A stretch of DNA of 64,000 bases from Verrucomicrobiales bacterium. Its GTDB lineage: Bacteria; Verrucomicrobiota; Verrucomicrobiia; Verrucomicrobiales; DEV007. Within the stretch, counting starts at the first letter, position 1. The number at the start of each line of letters is the position of its first letter. The stretch covers positions 185,108 through 249,107 of the forward strand of contig JARGPI010000002.1 of the NCBI GenBank assembly GCA_029213005.1, written 5' to 3'. The translations under genes and the position numbers were made by a program. The notes beneath the pieces are model-generated. The model worked only from the letters and a program-made list of their open reading frames with translations, did not search any database and was not told where the DNA came from. Below, one piece after another: positions 52,401 through 60,257 of the stretch.

Positions 52401-53478
52401 GAGAACAAAATACCAAAAACCTTCCGTATGTCAAGGGGATAAACTCGTAGAGAAATGTCTTTCCACCAAGGCCGTGTTCTCCGAGAAGAAGTCCGTGATC
52501 GGAGGCAAAGACGAGAATGGTATTTTCAGCGACACCCATCGCTTCGAGACGTTCCCGAAGTTGACCGACAAACCGGTCAATCCCGGCTACGGCACGGGCC
52601 ATTTTGGTTTTCTTATCCAACAAGGCTTTGGGATTGGTGGTTTTATAGTAGCCCATCAATTCATCCTGCCGGAAGACGTTCCCGGGGAGCGGGACCGGGA
52701 TGTTCGGGTACCCGGGAGGGAACTCGAACCGGTCCTGTACGTCGTCGTAGAGGCTTTTGTATATTTCGGGATCACTGTCCTTCTTACCCATTCCCCCGAT
52801 GCTTGAGGCGTGAGGGAGATTGAAATTAATCGAGAGGCAAAACGGTTTGGTGGGATCTCTTTTGGTCAAAAAGTCTTTCACAGAGCTGTGGGCGGTGTCG
52901 AAAAAGTAGTTTTTGTCGTCTCCGGATCGCATAAAGACATCCGTTGCCTCAAAGATCCCTTCGATTTGAGAACTGCTTTTCAGATTTTTGAATTCGTTGT
53001 GCCTTGCCAGGTCAAAGCCAAGATGTCCGGGCTTCATATAGCAGAAGTCGATATTCTCCTTCATATATCGGTGCTGCTCTTTCTGAGGCCCGATGCGGGC
53101 GTGGTGTTTCCCGATATATCCCGTGAAATAGCCGGCCTTTTTCAGCTGCATTTGCCAGCTGTTATCGAAGACTTCGTGACTAATGTGATGGTTCGAGAGA
53201 TGGGGGAATCCCTGAAGGTTTTTTCTTTCCCACTGTCCGGTAAAGAAATTGGCCCTGCTCGGACCACAAATCGGACTGGTGATAAATGCGTTTTCAAAAA
53301 ATACGCCTTCTTTTGCGAGACGATCGATATGCGGTGTCCGGGTAACGGGATGACCGGTCAGGCTAAGTGAGTCAAAGCGTTGGTCATCGGTTTTGATGAA
53401 GATCACGTTTGGTTTCACGCCTTCCGCGATGGCGGTTGCCGTCAGGCAGGTGAGTAGAAATACTAAAAAGTGATTCAT
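52378..53478 (-). pseudogene. N-terminal part of a sulfatase, disrupted by the transposon
   Basis: This part has signal peptide MNHFLVFLLTCLTATAIA (start ATG 53478; the frame is open to 53529 upstream), metal-binding FIKTDDQRFD, and the active-site signature with Cys71 (ICGPSRANFFTGQ). It reads normally to GGKTFLYE at the insertion point (52448-52455), then runs into transposon sequence (stop at 52378), losing the last third, which survives at 49465-49959. It follows the sulfatase at 53486-54970 by 7 bp, so both were one operon. Without the C-terminal part it is unlikely to be active. Confidence 0.9.
52448..52455. repeat. Target-site duplication, right copy (TAGAGAAA)
   Basis: Identical to 49952-49959; together they mark the exact insertion point of the IS1595-type element in the sulfatase codons for Phe-Leu-Tyr. 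Confidence 0.9.
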
Positions 53479-53485
53479 CTTTTCT

Positions 53486-54970
53486 CTAGTGCTTTTTTCT
53501 GGCTCCACGGGCGATCGGTTCTCCTGCATCGCCTCCTGCTTCCATCATTTCGGGATAGATATCGTTCCACCAATTTTCGTAGGCTTTGGCGAGGCTTTTG
53601 ACCAGTTCGGGGTTTTCTTTAGCGAGGTCATGCTGGCAGGCGGGATCGTTTTTGCTGTGAAAGAGCGTCCATCGGTCTGCCGGGGTAACGCCCCAATGAA
53701 ACTGGGCGTTTTCTTTGGTGTAGGTAATAGATTTGAGCCCCTTCCTCACCAAATCGAGGGTGACGCACTGACTGGAATATTTGAAGCACTCGGGATTGTC
53801 GCAGGCGTGACTCTGGAGGAGTAGATAGTTGCCTTGTCGCACACCTGCCATGGCATACTTGTGGGATTCGGCGAGGCCGCTGGGCCAGCGTGCTACATGG
53901 TGAAAGAGAAGTCGGTCGTCGTGCCATTCCTGCTCAGCCGCCGATTCGAGAAGGGGGCGCATCGAGAATCCTTCCAGTTTCGGTTGAAGCGACCCGGGTA
54001 TCGGAACGCCGGCGAAATCACAGAGAGTCGGTAACACGTCGAGATGCGCTGTAAGGTTGTCGACCTGGTGGGGCTTCCATTTACCGGGCCAACGCCAAAA
54101 GGACATGGCACGGGTGCCGCCTTCCCAGACGGTACATTTACAGCCTCTCATCCCTGCATTATAGACATCGAGTCCTTCAGTTTGGCCGTTGTCATTCATA
54201 AACACGACAATGGTGTCTTTCGCCAAATCCCGTTCTTCGAGGAATTTCAGAATTCGACCGACATTTTCGTCGAGATTCGCTACCATACCAAGATAGGCGG
54301 CCTGTGTATCATCGACTTTACCCCGGAAAGGGGCGATGTCTTTCTCCGGCGCATCGAGCGGCGCGTGGGGAGAGTAGGTCGCGAGGTAACAGAAAAATGG
54401 ATCGTCTCCTGCTTCGTCGATGAAGGTCATCGCTTCGTCGAAAAAGATGTCTTCCCGGAATCCGGTTTTCTTCTCGCGTTTTCCGTTTCGAATCATGAGG
54501 GGATCAAAATGTTCAAATGGGCCGCGCTGATTGGTGGAAGTCCAGTCGAAGCCGCGATATTGGGGTGCATAATCTTTCCCTCCACCGAGATGCCATTTTC
54601 CGATAAATCCGGTCCGATAGCCGCTCTCTTTTAACAACTGAGGCAGAGTCACGGCATCTTTGTGGAGATGTTCCCGCGGTTGCTGAGTGTGGGTGACCCC
54701 GCTCCGGAATTCATGCCGACCGGTGAGTAGCGCGGCCCTTGTGGGGGAGCAGGACGGGCTCACGTAGAAGTTATCAAAGCGAACGCTCTCATCATACAAA
54801 CGATCGAGATTAGGCGTTTTCAATAAAGGGTGGCCGTGTCGACCGATATCTCCGTAGCCCTGATCATCGGTCAGGATGAAGAGGATATTGGGTCGCTCGT
54901 CGCCAGAGGCGATTCCGATCGAAGCGAAGGTGGCAATCCAAACCAGAGAGAGAATTAAAGAAAATTTCAT
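53486..54970 (-). CDS. Secreted arylsulfatase-type sulfatase
   Basis: A 494-residue sulfatase with signal peptide (1-22) and the active-site signature C-S-P-T-R with Cys74 (PSCSPTRAALLTGR), converted to formylglycine by a maturase not encoded here. FILTDDQGYGDIG and VFMNDNGQTEG carry metal-binding Asp/Asn residues, and GKWHLGG holds the Lys/His of the active site. Together with the broken gene it forms a two-sulfatase operon. Such operons in Verrucomicrobia degrade sulfated polysaccharides (fucoidan, carrageenan or ulvan); the substrate is not predictable. Confidence 0.93.
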   Translation of the reverse strand: MKFSLILSLVWIATFASIGIASGDERPNILFILTDDQGYGDIGRHGHPLLKTPNLDRLYDESVRFDNFYVSPSCSPTRAALLTGRHEFRSGVTHTQQPREHLHKDAVTLPQLLKESGYRTGFIGKWHLGGGKDYAPQYRGFDWTSTNQRGPFEHFDPLMIRNGKREKKTGFREDIFFDEAMTFIDEAGDDPFFCYLATYSPHAPLDAPEKDIAPFRGKVDDTQAAYLGMVANLDENVGRILKFLEERDLAKDTIVVFMNDNGQTEGLDVYNAGMRGCKCTVWEGGTRAMSFWRWPGKWKPHQVDNLTAHLDVLPTLCDFAGVPIPGSLQPKLEGFSMRPLLESAAEQEWHDDRLLFHHVARWPSGLAESHKYAMAGVRQGNYLLLQSHACDNPECFKYSSQCVTLDLVRKGLKSITYTKENAQFHWGVTPADRWTLFHSKNDPACQHDLAKENPELVKSLAKAYENWWNDIYPEMMEAGGDAGEPIARGARKKH

Positions 54971-55050
54971 GATCTAACAAGCAGGGGCAGGTGCTCCTGC
55001 CCCTTTCATCGGGAGAAAATTTGTATCAAAATATCGGCGAGCCGTCCCGC

Positions 55051-56073
55051 TTATTCTTTTTCCCGCAGAATGCTGTGTCCACCGCACATCAAAGTGTCGC
55101 AGGCTTCTTTGACCCGTTCGGAAAGGCCATCGGCGGCTTTCCGCAGATAGATTTGAGGGTCGTATGCGGATTTGATCCCCATTTCCCCATCGAGTCGCAG
55201 CGCTTCGTCGAAGTGTTTGAAAAGGTGCATCGCTACCGGGCGGGTGAATGCGTAGAGCGTGTCACTGTCGAGGTTCATTTTCACAACGCCATTGCCGATC
55301 GCTTCGCGGATTTGCCCGATCGGTGAGCTGGAGCCCCCGTGGAATACGAAGTCGAAGCCTGCCTCTTTGCCGTATTTTTTCCGGACCGCTTTCTGGCCGC
55401 GCCGCAAAACTTCGGGCTGGATATTTAACGTCCCGGATTTGTAGCTTCCATGGAGGTTTCCGAAGGCAGCGGCGAATAGGTATTGCCCTTCACCCTGCAG
55501 CGCTTTGTAAACCTCCAGCATCTCCTCGGGAGTGGTTACACCATCTGCGGTTTCCGGATCGCCTTCGATCTCATTTCCGCCAACGACACCGGCTTCGATC
55601 TCGAGAATGATATCGCTTTGCACACATCGCTTCAGCAGTTGTTTGGAGAGGGCGATATTTTCTTCGAGAGGAAGTCGTGATCCATCGAACATGTGGGAAT
55701 TAAACAAATTGCCGAGCCCGAGGCTGCGTCGTTTCTCGGTTTCCTCGATTAGAGGAATCAGAAAGCTATCCATCTGCTCGGGTAAACAGTGATCGGTGTG
55801 TAGACCGACAACGATATCATACTGGCGGGCCAATCGATGGGCGGCTTCAGCGAGAACGATCGCACCCACGGCCGGGGTGTCGGTATCGCCACAGGCGAAT
55901 TCCGCTGCGCAGGGCAGGATCTGAAGGATGCCGTCCGACCCCGCTTCCGCGAGTCCTTTCAGTGCACCGTTCACAGCGGTGACCGTTGAAACATTGATCG
56001 CGGGAAACGCAAAGTTCTCCCTGCGAGCAGTATCAAGCATTTGACGATATTGATATGGTGTAGCTACAGGCAT
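55051..56073 (-). CDS. fbaA: Class II fructose-bisphosphate aldolase
   Basis: A 340-residue zinc aldolase that cleaves fructose-1,6-bisphosphate. Start at ATG 56073 (MPVATPYQYRQMLDTAR); the upstream in-frame TTG adds 12 residues that lie in the inverted repeat. Motifs: LHTDHC (Asp94/His95, catalytic and zinc), NSHMFDGS, EIEAGVVGG, AAAFGNLHGSYKSGTL (zinc His) and VFHGGSSS with the phosphate-binding loop; NLDSDTLYAFTRP is the C-terminal motif of the FbaA (class IIA) branch. An inverted repeat lies directly upstream. It works in glycolysis and gluconeogenesis. Confidence 0.92.
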   Translation of the reverse strand: MPVATPYQYRQMLDTARRENFAFPAINVSTVTAVNGALKGLAEAGSDGILQILPCAAEFACGDTDTPAVGAIVLAEAAHRLARQYDIVVGLHTDHCLPEQMDSFLIPLIEETEKRRSLGLGNLFNSHMFDGSRLPLEENIALSKQLLKRCVQSDIILEIEAGVVGGNEIEGDPETADGVTTPEEMLEVYKALQGEGQYLFAAAFGNLHGSYKSGTLNIQPEVLRRGQKAVRKKYGKEAGFDFVFHGGSSSPIGQIREAIGNGVVKMNLDSDTLYAFTRPVAMHLFKHFDEALRLDGEMGIKSAYDPQIYLRKAADGLSERVKEACDTLMCGGHSILREKE

Positions 56074-56080
56074 GATATAG

Positions 56081-56109
56081 TTGAGTTGTTGTTTTAACTG
56101 ACAACTCAA
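56081..56109. promoter_or_regulatory. Inverted repeat upstream of fbaA
   Basis: TTGAGTTGT (56081-56089) and ACAACTCAA (56101-56109) are a perfect 9-bp inverted repeat with an 11-nt spacer. It lies 7 bp before the chosen start of the aldolase gene, so it could be an operator or a 5'-leader hairpin that covers the start. Confidence 0.5.
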
Positions 56110-56293
56110 TCTTCACTCAAACCGGTTTTCCGCGATGTCGCCGAATGTGAGAAATGTATCGAATCCGGCAAATTGAAAAGGTTTTAGCCGGAATTACGAA
56201 ATTTCTCCTCTGGATCTCTTTGTTTAAAGCTCCTCAAGGTGCCGATTCTTGTGGCGAAAAAATCCCCGTTGTGCCCTTTATCGCAATCGGGAT

Positions 56294-56734
56294 TTAAGGG
56301 AACCTTCCCTTGCTGTTCAATGCGTCGCGCACTTGAGCTAGAGTTGTACCTTTGAAATAATAGTCACTGGTATGTCGAAGAACTATCTTTTTGTAGATAG
56401 TTTGGATTCTCCAGTTTTCGGTGTGAGCGAGGTTCAACCAGGTACTGATATAGGCATTCTTTTGCCGGTGCCGTCCCAAAGCTACGATTCTTTCGTCTTT
56501 GACGAGGACTAAATAGATCTTTTGGCCCCGGTTGAAGAGTTCGGGGCCTTCCCAATCGGGGTTGTTCTCTTTTTCCTGCCTGATGTTGCCTACGAGACAA
56601 TACCGGGGACCATGCAGGTCTTTGAGGAGATCGGTATGCTCCTCGTCAAAAACCCGGTTATCGGGAATGGATGGATCCTCGTAGTCGTCTTCGCGATGCG
56701 AGGGAGGAAGGAGGTGCGGGTCGTGATAGCTCAT
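56294..56734 (-). CDS. Hypothetical protein, conserved-type
   Basis: A 146-residue protein from ATG 56734 (MSYHDPHLLPPSH); the upstream ATG 56761 adds nine residues. The core shows CLVGNIRQEKENN, FNRGQKIYLVLVKDERIVALGRHRQKNAYISTWLNLAHTENWRIQTIYKKIVLRH, a beta-rich fold with GRHR and NWR motifs seen in uncharacterised bacterial proteins. No signal peptide or membrane helix. It is 52 bp downstream of the deacetylase gene on the same strand, so perhaps cotranscribed. Function unknown. Confidence 0.6.
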   Translation of the reverse strand: MSYHDPHLLPPSHREDDYEDPSIPDNRVFDEEHTDLLKDLHGPRYCLVGNIRQEKENNPDWEGPELFNRGQKIYLVLVKDERIVALGRHRQKNAYISTWLNLAHTENWRIQTIYKKIVLRHTSDYYFKGTTLAQVRDALNSKGRFP

Positions 56735-56786
56735 TGGAAATGCCTCGATCGGGATTCCCAATTGATGCTATTGCGGAAGATCAAAT

Positions 56787-57617
56787 TTATCTACCTTCGA
56801 GATTGATCAACTGGGAGATAGTGAGGAATTGGTATCCTTTCCCTTTCAGCTGGTCGAGAATCGGCGGGGTGGCGTCGATTGAAGTGGAATGGATGTCGTG
56901 CAACAGCAGAATGCCACCGCGGTTGGCACCGTTGATAACGCGGCTCGCCACGACGTTGACGCCGGGTTTCTTCCAATCCTCGGGATCGACCGACCATAAG
57001 ATGGAGGGCATCCCGTATTCAGCCTTAATCCACGACTTCTGTTCCGGAGTGATCGCTCCGTAAGGAGGCCGGAAACTACGGGGATAAACGCCGGTCGCGG
57101 AGTGCACCGCCTGGGCCGATCCGATGATTTCCTGCCTGATCTGGCTGGTGCTCATCTTGGTGATCTTACCGTGAGTCATGGTGTGATTCCCGATTTCGTG
57201 TCCTTCCGATATCATTCGGCGGAGCAGAGCAGGGTATTTCCTGGCATTTTCACCGGTTACGAAAAAGGTGGCTTTCACGTTTTTCGATCTCAAAATGTCG
57301 AGGAGTCGCGGGGTGTTCGAGGGGTGAGGACCGTCATCGAAGGTTAGTGCGAGGACCGGAGCGTTGGTCGCGACTTTACTGTACGAGGTGTCTCGACCGA
57401 GAGGGCCACGGGCTGGTGGAGCCGGGGTGTTGTTTGCCGCGGCACCAAAAGATCTATCGCCGACGGAGGCGTGACGGTTCTTCCCTCGACTGCCTTTTTT
57501 GGCAGTCTGACAGCTGGTCAGCACAAAGACGGCGAGTATGGCAACAATTCCGCAGCGCAAATAACGTGGAGGATTCAAAATAGAACGGTTTGTTTCGGAC
57601 TTTGTAAACTTTTTCAA
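56787..57617 (-). CDS. NodB-family polysaccharide deacetylase lipoprotein
   Basis: A 276-residue protein with a lipobox (VFVLTSCQ, Cys about 36), so anchored to a membrane as a lipoprotein. The NodB domain begins LALTFDDGPHPSNTPRLLDIL (catalytic Asp and metal Asp), continues with GHEIGNHTMTHGKI (metal His pair) and RPPYGAI, and ends with GGILLLHDIHS. It removes acetyl groups from peptidoglycan or another polysaccharide. Linker residues 40-85 are Pro/Arg-rich. Confidence 0.9.
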   Translation of the reverse strand: MKKFTKSETNRSILNPPRYLRCGIVAILAVFVLTSCQTAKKGSRGKNRHASVGDRSFGAAANNTPAPPARGPLGRDTSYSKVATNAPVLALTFDDGPHPSNTPRLLDILRSKNVKATFFVTGENARKYPALLRRMISEGHEIGNHTMTHGKITKMSTSQIRQEIIGSAQAVHSATGVYPRSFRPPYGAITPEQKSWIKAEYGMPSILWSVDPEDWKKPGVNVVASRVINGANRGGILLLHDIHSTSIDATPPILDQLKGKGYQFLTISQLINLEGR

Positions 57618-57670
57618 AGTTACCTTTATTTTAAAATATTCGCAATGCCAAAGAACCTGCCCGGGCAGCT

Positions 57671-58549
57671 TTATAAAAATCTTTTCAGGATCGGTTCTAA
57701 ATTTTCTACAGTTTTTTCAGGCCAGAGGCTTTTGTCGGTCATCAAAGCATTATCAAGCGCGCGGTGTTCCGGCCAGTTGGCTTCCAGTGGAATTTGCGGG
57801 ATCGCCCCCCTTAATACGGCCTTCGCTGCCTCGGCATTAGCCATAACATGCTCAATTACGGCATGAGCGTTCACCGCATCTTCTTCAATCTTCCAACAGT
57901 CATAATCAGTTATCATCGCCAGAGTCGCTAGCGAGATCTCGGCTTCCCGTGCGAGCTTCGCTTCGGGAAGATTTGTCATGCCGATAATGTCGAATCCAAG
58001 TTTCCGGTTGGTCTCAGATTCGGCACGGGTTGAAAAAGCGGGTCCATCCATATTGACGTAAGTGCCGCCGTTATTGACGTTTAAATCCAGCTTCGATGCC
58101 TCTTTATATAACAAATTCCTTAAATTTTCGGAAATTGGGTCTCCAAACGAGATGTGAGCGGCGATTCCGCTCCCGAAAAAGGTGTGATTCGAACGTTGTG
58201 AGGTGCGATCGAAAAACTGATCGGGCAGGACGACGTCGCGTGGTGCGTATTGCTCTTGAAGGGATCCGACCGCGGTTACGGCAATGATCCAGCGAACTCC
58301 GAGCGAGCGCATCGCCCAGATGTTAGCCCGGTGATTCAACTCATGGGGGAGGATCCTGTGGCCGCGGGCGTGGCGGGCGAGGAAACAGACGCGGCGTCCT
58401 TCGAAGTCTCCTGAGATTATCGCATCGGAAGGTGGACCGAAAGGGGTATCGACCTGGATTTCTTGTACGTTGCTGAGACCTTCGATTTCGTAAAGGCCGG
58501 AACCACCAATTACACCAATAGCGGGTGCACTCTGATCATTTTGAGACAT
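57671..58549 (-). CDS. mtnP: S-methyl-5'-thioadenosine phosphorylase
   Basis: A 292-residue purine nucleoside phosphorylase family enzyme that converts methylthioadenosine and phosphate to adenine and 5-methylthioribose-1-phosphate. Motifs: IGVIGGSGLYEI at the N-terminus, FLARHARGHRILPHELNHRANIWAM, AVTAVGSLQEQYAPRDVVLPDQFFDRT, MDGPAFSTRAESE, GMTNLPEAKLAREAEI and ITDYDCW. The length and the DQFFDRT motif fit MtnP rather than guanosine phosphorylase. It is part of methionine salvage. A strong hairpin lies upstream at 58602. Confidence 0.92.
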   Translation of the reverse strand: MSQNDQSAPAIGVIGGSGLYEIEGLSNVQEIQVDTPFGPPSDAIISGDFEGRRVCFLARHARGHRILPHELNHRANIWAMRSLGVRWIIAVTAVGSLQEQYAPRDVVLPDQFFDRTSQRSNHTFFGSGIAAHISFGDPISENLRNLLYKEASKLDLNVNNGGTYVNMDGPAFSTRAESETNRKLGFDIIGMTNLPEAKLAREAEISLATLAMITDYDCWKIEEDAVNAHAVIEHVMANAEAAKAVLRGAIPQIPLEANWPEHRALDNALMTDKSLWPEKTVENLEPILKRFL

Positions 58550-58601
58550 GGGGATATGATGGCCTCATGTCTCTCGATGTAAACTGGCGAAATAATCGCG
58601 A

Positions 58602-58625
58602 TTTTGCCGCTAAGTAGCGGCAAAA
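58602..58625. terminator. Perfect 10-bp hairpin, probable terminator of efp
   Basis: TTTTGCCGCT and AGCGGCAAAA form a perfect stem with loop AAGT, between efp (ends 58827) and mtnP (starts 58549), both on the minus strand. On that strand the 3' arm ends in four T. It also contains the sequence TTGCCGCTAAG, which occurs at the outer end of the element at 36860 in complement; this may be coincidence. Confidence 0.55.
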
Positions 58626-58717
58626 GTGCCGACGTTCACTGCGGGAAAATGACGGGGAAGTGGAGATAAATCACAAAAGTACAGTGATTTAGACGATTTT
58701 TAGTCTATCAGTACCCT

Positions 58718-58783
58718 ATGCGCACGATCGCCGTAATTTTGTTTATACTGCTGGTCACTTTGCTGGGTGCCTCAGCAGGTTAA
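58718..58783 (+). CDS. Possible 21-residue hydrophobic peptide
   Basis: ATG 58718 opens a 21-codon frame that reads MRTIAVILFILLVTLLGASA and a last Gly, a single hydrophobic segment ending at TAA 58781-58783. It resembles a tiny membrane or entericidin-like peptide. No clear ribosome site is seen and there is no comparison, so it may be chance. Confidence 0.25.
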   Translation: MRTIAVILFILLVTLLGASAG

Positions 58784-58826
58784 CATGCTTCAACCGTCGT
58801 TTTCAGGTGTGTGTCAGCGAGTTTGA

Positions 58827-59387
58827 TTAAACCCGGCCGACGTATTTTTTGTCTTCACTGCTGATCTTAACGCGATCGCCGGGATTGATGAAGAGCGGGA
58901 CCTGAACGCGAAGTCCGGTTTCGAGGACCGCTTCTTTGGTCGCTGCCGTGGCAGTATCACCTTTTACACCGGGCGCGGATTCGGTGATTTCCATCTCGAT
59001 GTGTGCCGGGAATTCAACACCGACGAGTTTGCCATCCACGTAAAGGATCTCCACCTGGATTCCATCGATCAAAAGGTCTTCGTTTCCGGAAAGGGTCTCG
59101 GGCTGAAGTGTGATCGTGTCGTAGGATTCATCCATGAAGTGGTAACCGCCCTGATCGGAGTAGCTGTACTCCAACTTCACCTTATCTGAAGTCACGATCT
59201 CGACTTTATCACTGGAAGCAAAGCGGATGTCCTTGGTTTTCCCGGTCTGGAATGACCGGATCGTCGCCATGATCAGTGCGTTCCCTTTACCCGGGGTCCG
59301 GTGCTCAAGTCCGAGAACCTGGCCGGTTTCGCCTTTGTAGGTGATGCACTGGCCTCTTTTTAAGTTAGTTGCGACGATGGCTGCCAT
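58827..59387 (-). CDS. efp: Translation elongation factor P
   Basis: A 186-residue EF-P that rescues ribosomes stalled at polyproline. The three OB-like domains are normal. The tip loop HRTPGKGNA carries Lys34, the residue lysylated by EpmA in bacteria of the E. coli type. The C-terminal signature GLRVQVPLFINPGDRVKI is present. No epmA/epmB is visible in this window. Upstream lies a CPBP protease gene, divergent. Confidence 0.95.
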   Translation of the reverse strand: MAAIVATNLKRGQCITYKGETGQVLGLEHRTPGKGNALIMATIRSFQTGKTKDIRFASSDKVEIVTSDKVKLEYSYSDQGGYHFMDESYDTITLQPETLSGNEDLLIDGIQVEILYVDGKLVGVEFPAHIEMEITESAPGVKGDTATAATKEAVLETGLRVQVPLFINPGDRVKISSEDKKYVGRV

Positions 59388-59536
59388 AATAAATCAGATA
59401 TGGGTAGTTAAAATGTTTTTAAGTTCTTTTAAAAAACGGGCCGTAATCTTCCATTAATCCTATCGATGACAACATTGGATTTTGCGATTTGGAGGATTGC
59501 GTATGTTGCCGCAGACTTTGTTTCTGCTTCGTTTTT

Positions 59537-60247
59537 ATGGAACCCTCTCAAAACACCTCACTTCGCCGACTTGTCACTATTCCCGCCATTTGCCTGCCGC
59601 TTTTTGCCTCGTTTTTTTATTTCGTCTGGTTCCCCGGCACCGCTTTCGGGAATTCTTTCTATGCGGGGGTGAAGTTCTTTATGATTATTTGGCCGTTTGT
59701 GGCGGTGTGGTTAATTTTAAAAGAGAAATTTCACGAACGGAACGGTCCGAGAAATCACAAAATGAGCCTGCTCGTGGGCGCTGCTTTCGGGGTTCTCACC
59801 GTGGGAACCTTGCTGGTTTTGATGAAGCTAACGCCGGTCGGTGGCATGGTTTACGATAATGCGGGGCGCATTGCGCAGCGGATTACCGATCTGGGTATCA
59901 AGGACTACTACCTCTTCTTCGCCCTCTTCGTCTCAATTCTCCACGCCGCGCTGGAGGAGTTTTTCTGGCGGTATTTTGCCTATGGACAGTTGCGAAAGCT
60001 GATCTCAGTTCCCGCCGCTGTTTTTGTCGCGGGGATAGGTTTTGCCGCCCATCACATCGTGGTTTTGACCCAATTTGTCAGCGTCCCCCTCGCGGTGATT
60101 CTCGGTCTCCTCGTCGGGGTTGGTGGAGCGGTTTGGAGTGTGATTTACCAGCGTTACAACAGCCTCTGGGGTGCTTGGTTCAGCCACATGATTATCGATT
60201 TCGGAATCATGTGGATCGGCTGGGAAATCCTCCAGATGGTGGGTTAG
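59537..60247 (+). CDS. CPBP-family intramembrane protease (CAAX protease-like)
   Basis: A 236-residue polytopic protein from ATG 59537; the longer frame from 59489 has no reason to be used. Motifs of the CPBP family are EEFFWRYFAYGQL (EExxxR with the metal-free glutamates), GFAAHHIVV (second conserved His) and GAWFSHMIIDFGI. Such proteins cleave prenylated or other membrane substrates and often act in bacteriocin immunity. It has about seven helices. No toxin gene is adjacent. Confidence 0.85.
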   Translation: MEPSQNTSLRRLVTIPAICLPLFASFFYFVWFPGTAFGNSFYAGVKFFMIIWPFVAVWLILKEKFHERNGPRNHKMSLLVGAAFGVLTVGTLLVLMKLTPVGGMVYDNAGRIAQRITDLGIKDYYLFFALFVSILHAALEEFFWRYFAYGQLRKLISVPAAVFVAGIGFAAHHIVVLTQFVSVPLAVILGLLVGVGGAVWSVIYQRYNSLWGAWFSHMIIDFGIMWIGWEILQMVG

Positions 60248-60257
60248 ACTTTGTGGA

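Larger units (their letters stand above)
49960..52447. mobile_element. IS1595-type transposon with passenger genes
   Basis: A 2,488-bp element inserted in a sulfatase gene. Its ends are imperfect inverted repeats of about 26 bp (CGAGTTTATCCCCTT at the left, 49960-49985; the complement at 52422-52447). It is bordered by the 8-bp duplication TAGAGAAA. The transposase is at one end on the minus strand; the other half holds three to four genes on the plus strand that are not needed for transposition and look more AT-rich than the chromosome around them. IS1595 elements with passenger genes are known. Confidence 0.92.

Noticed and set aside
58605..58614. Solo copy of the 36.6-kb element end
   Set aside because: Only about 11 shared bases in a terminator-type hairpin; chance is likely.
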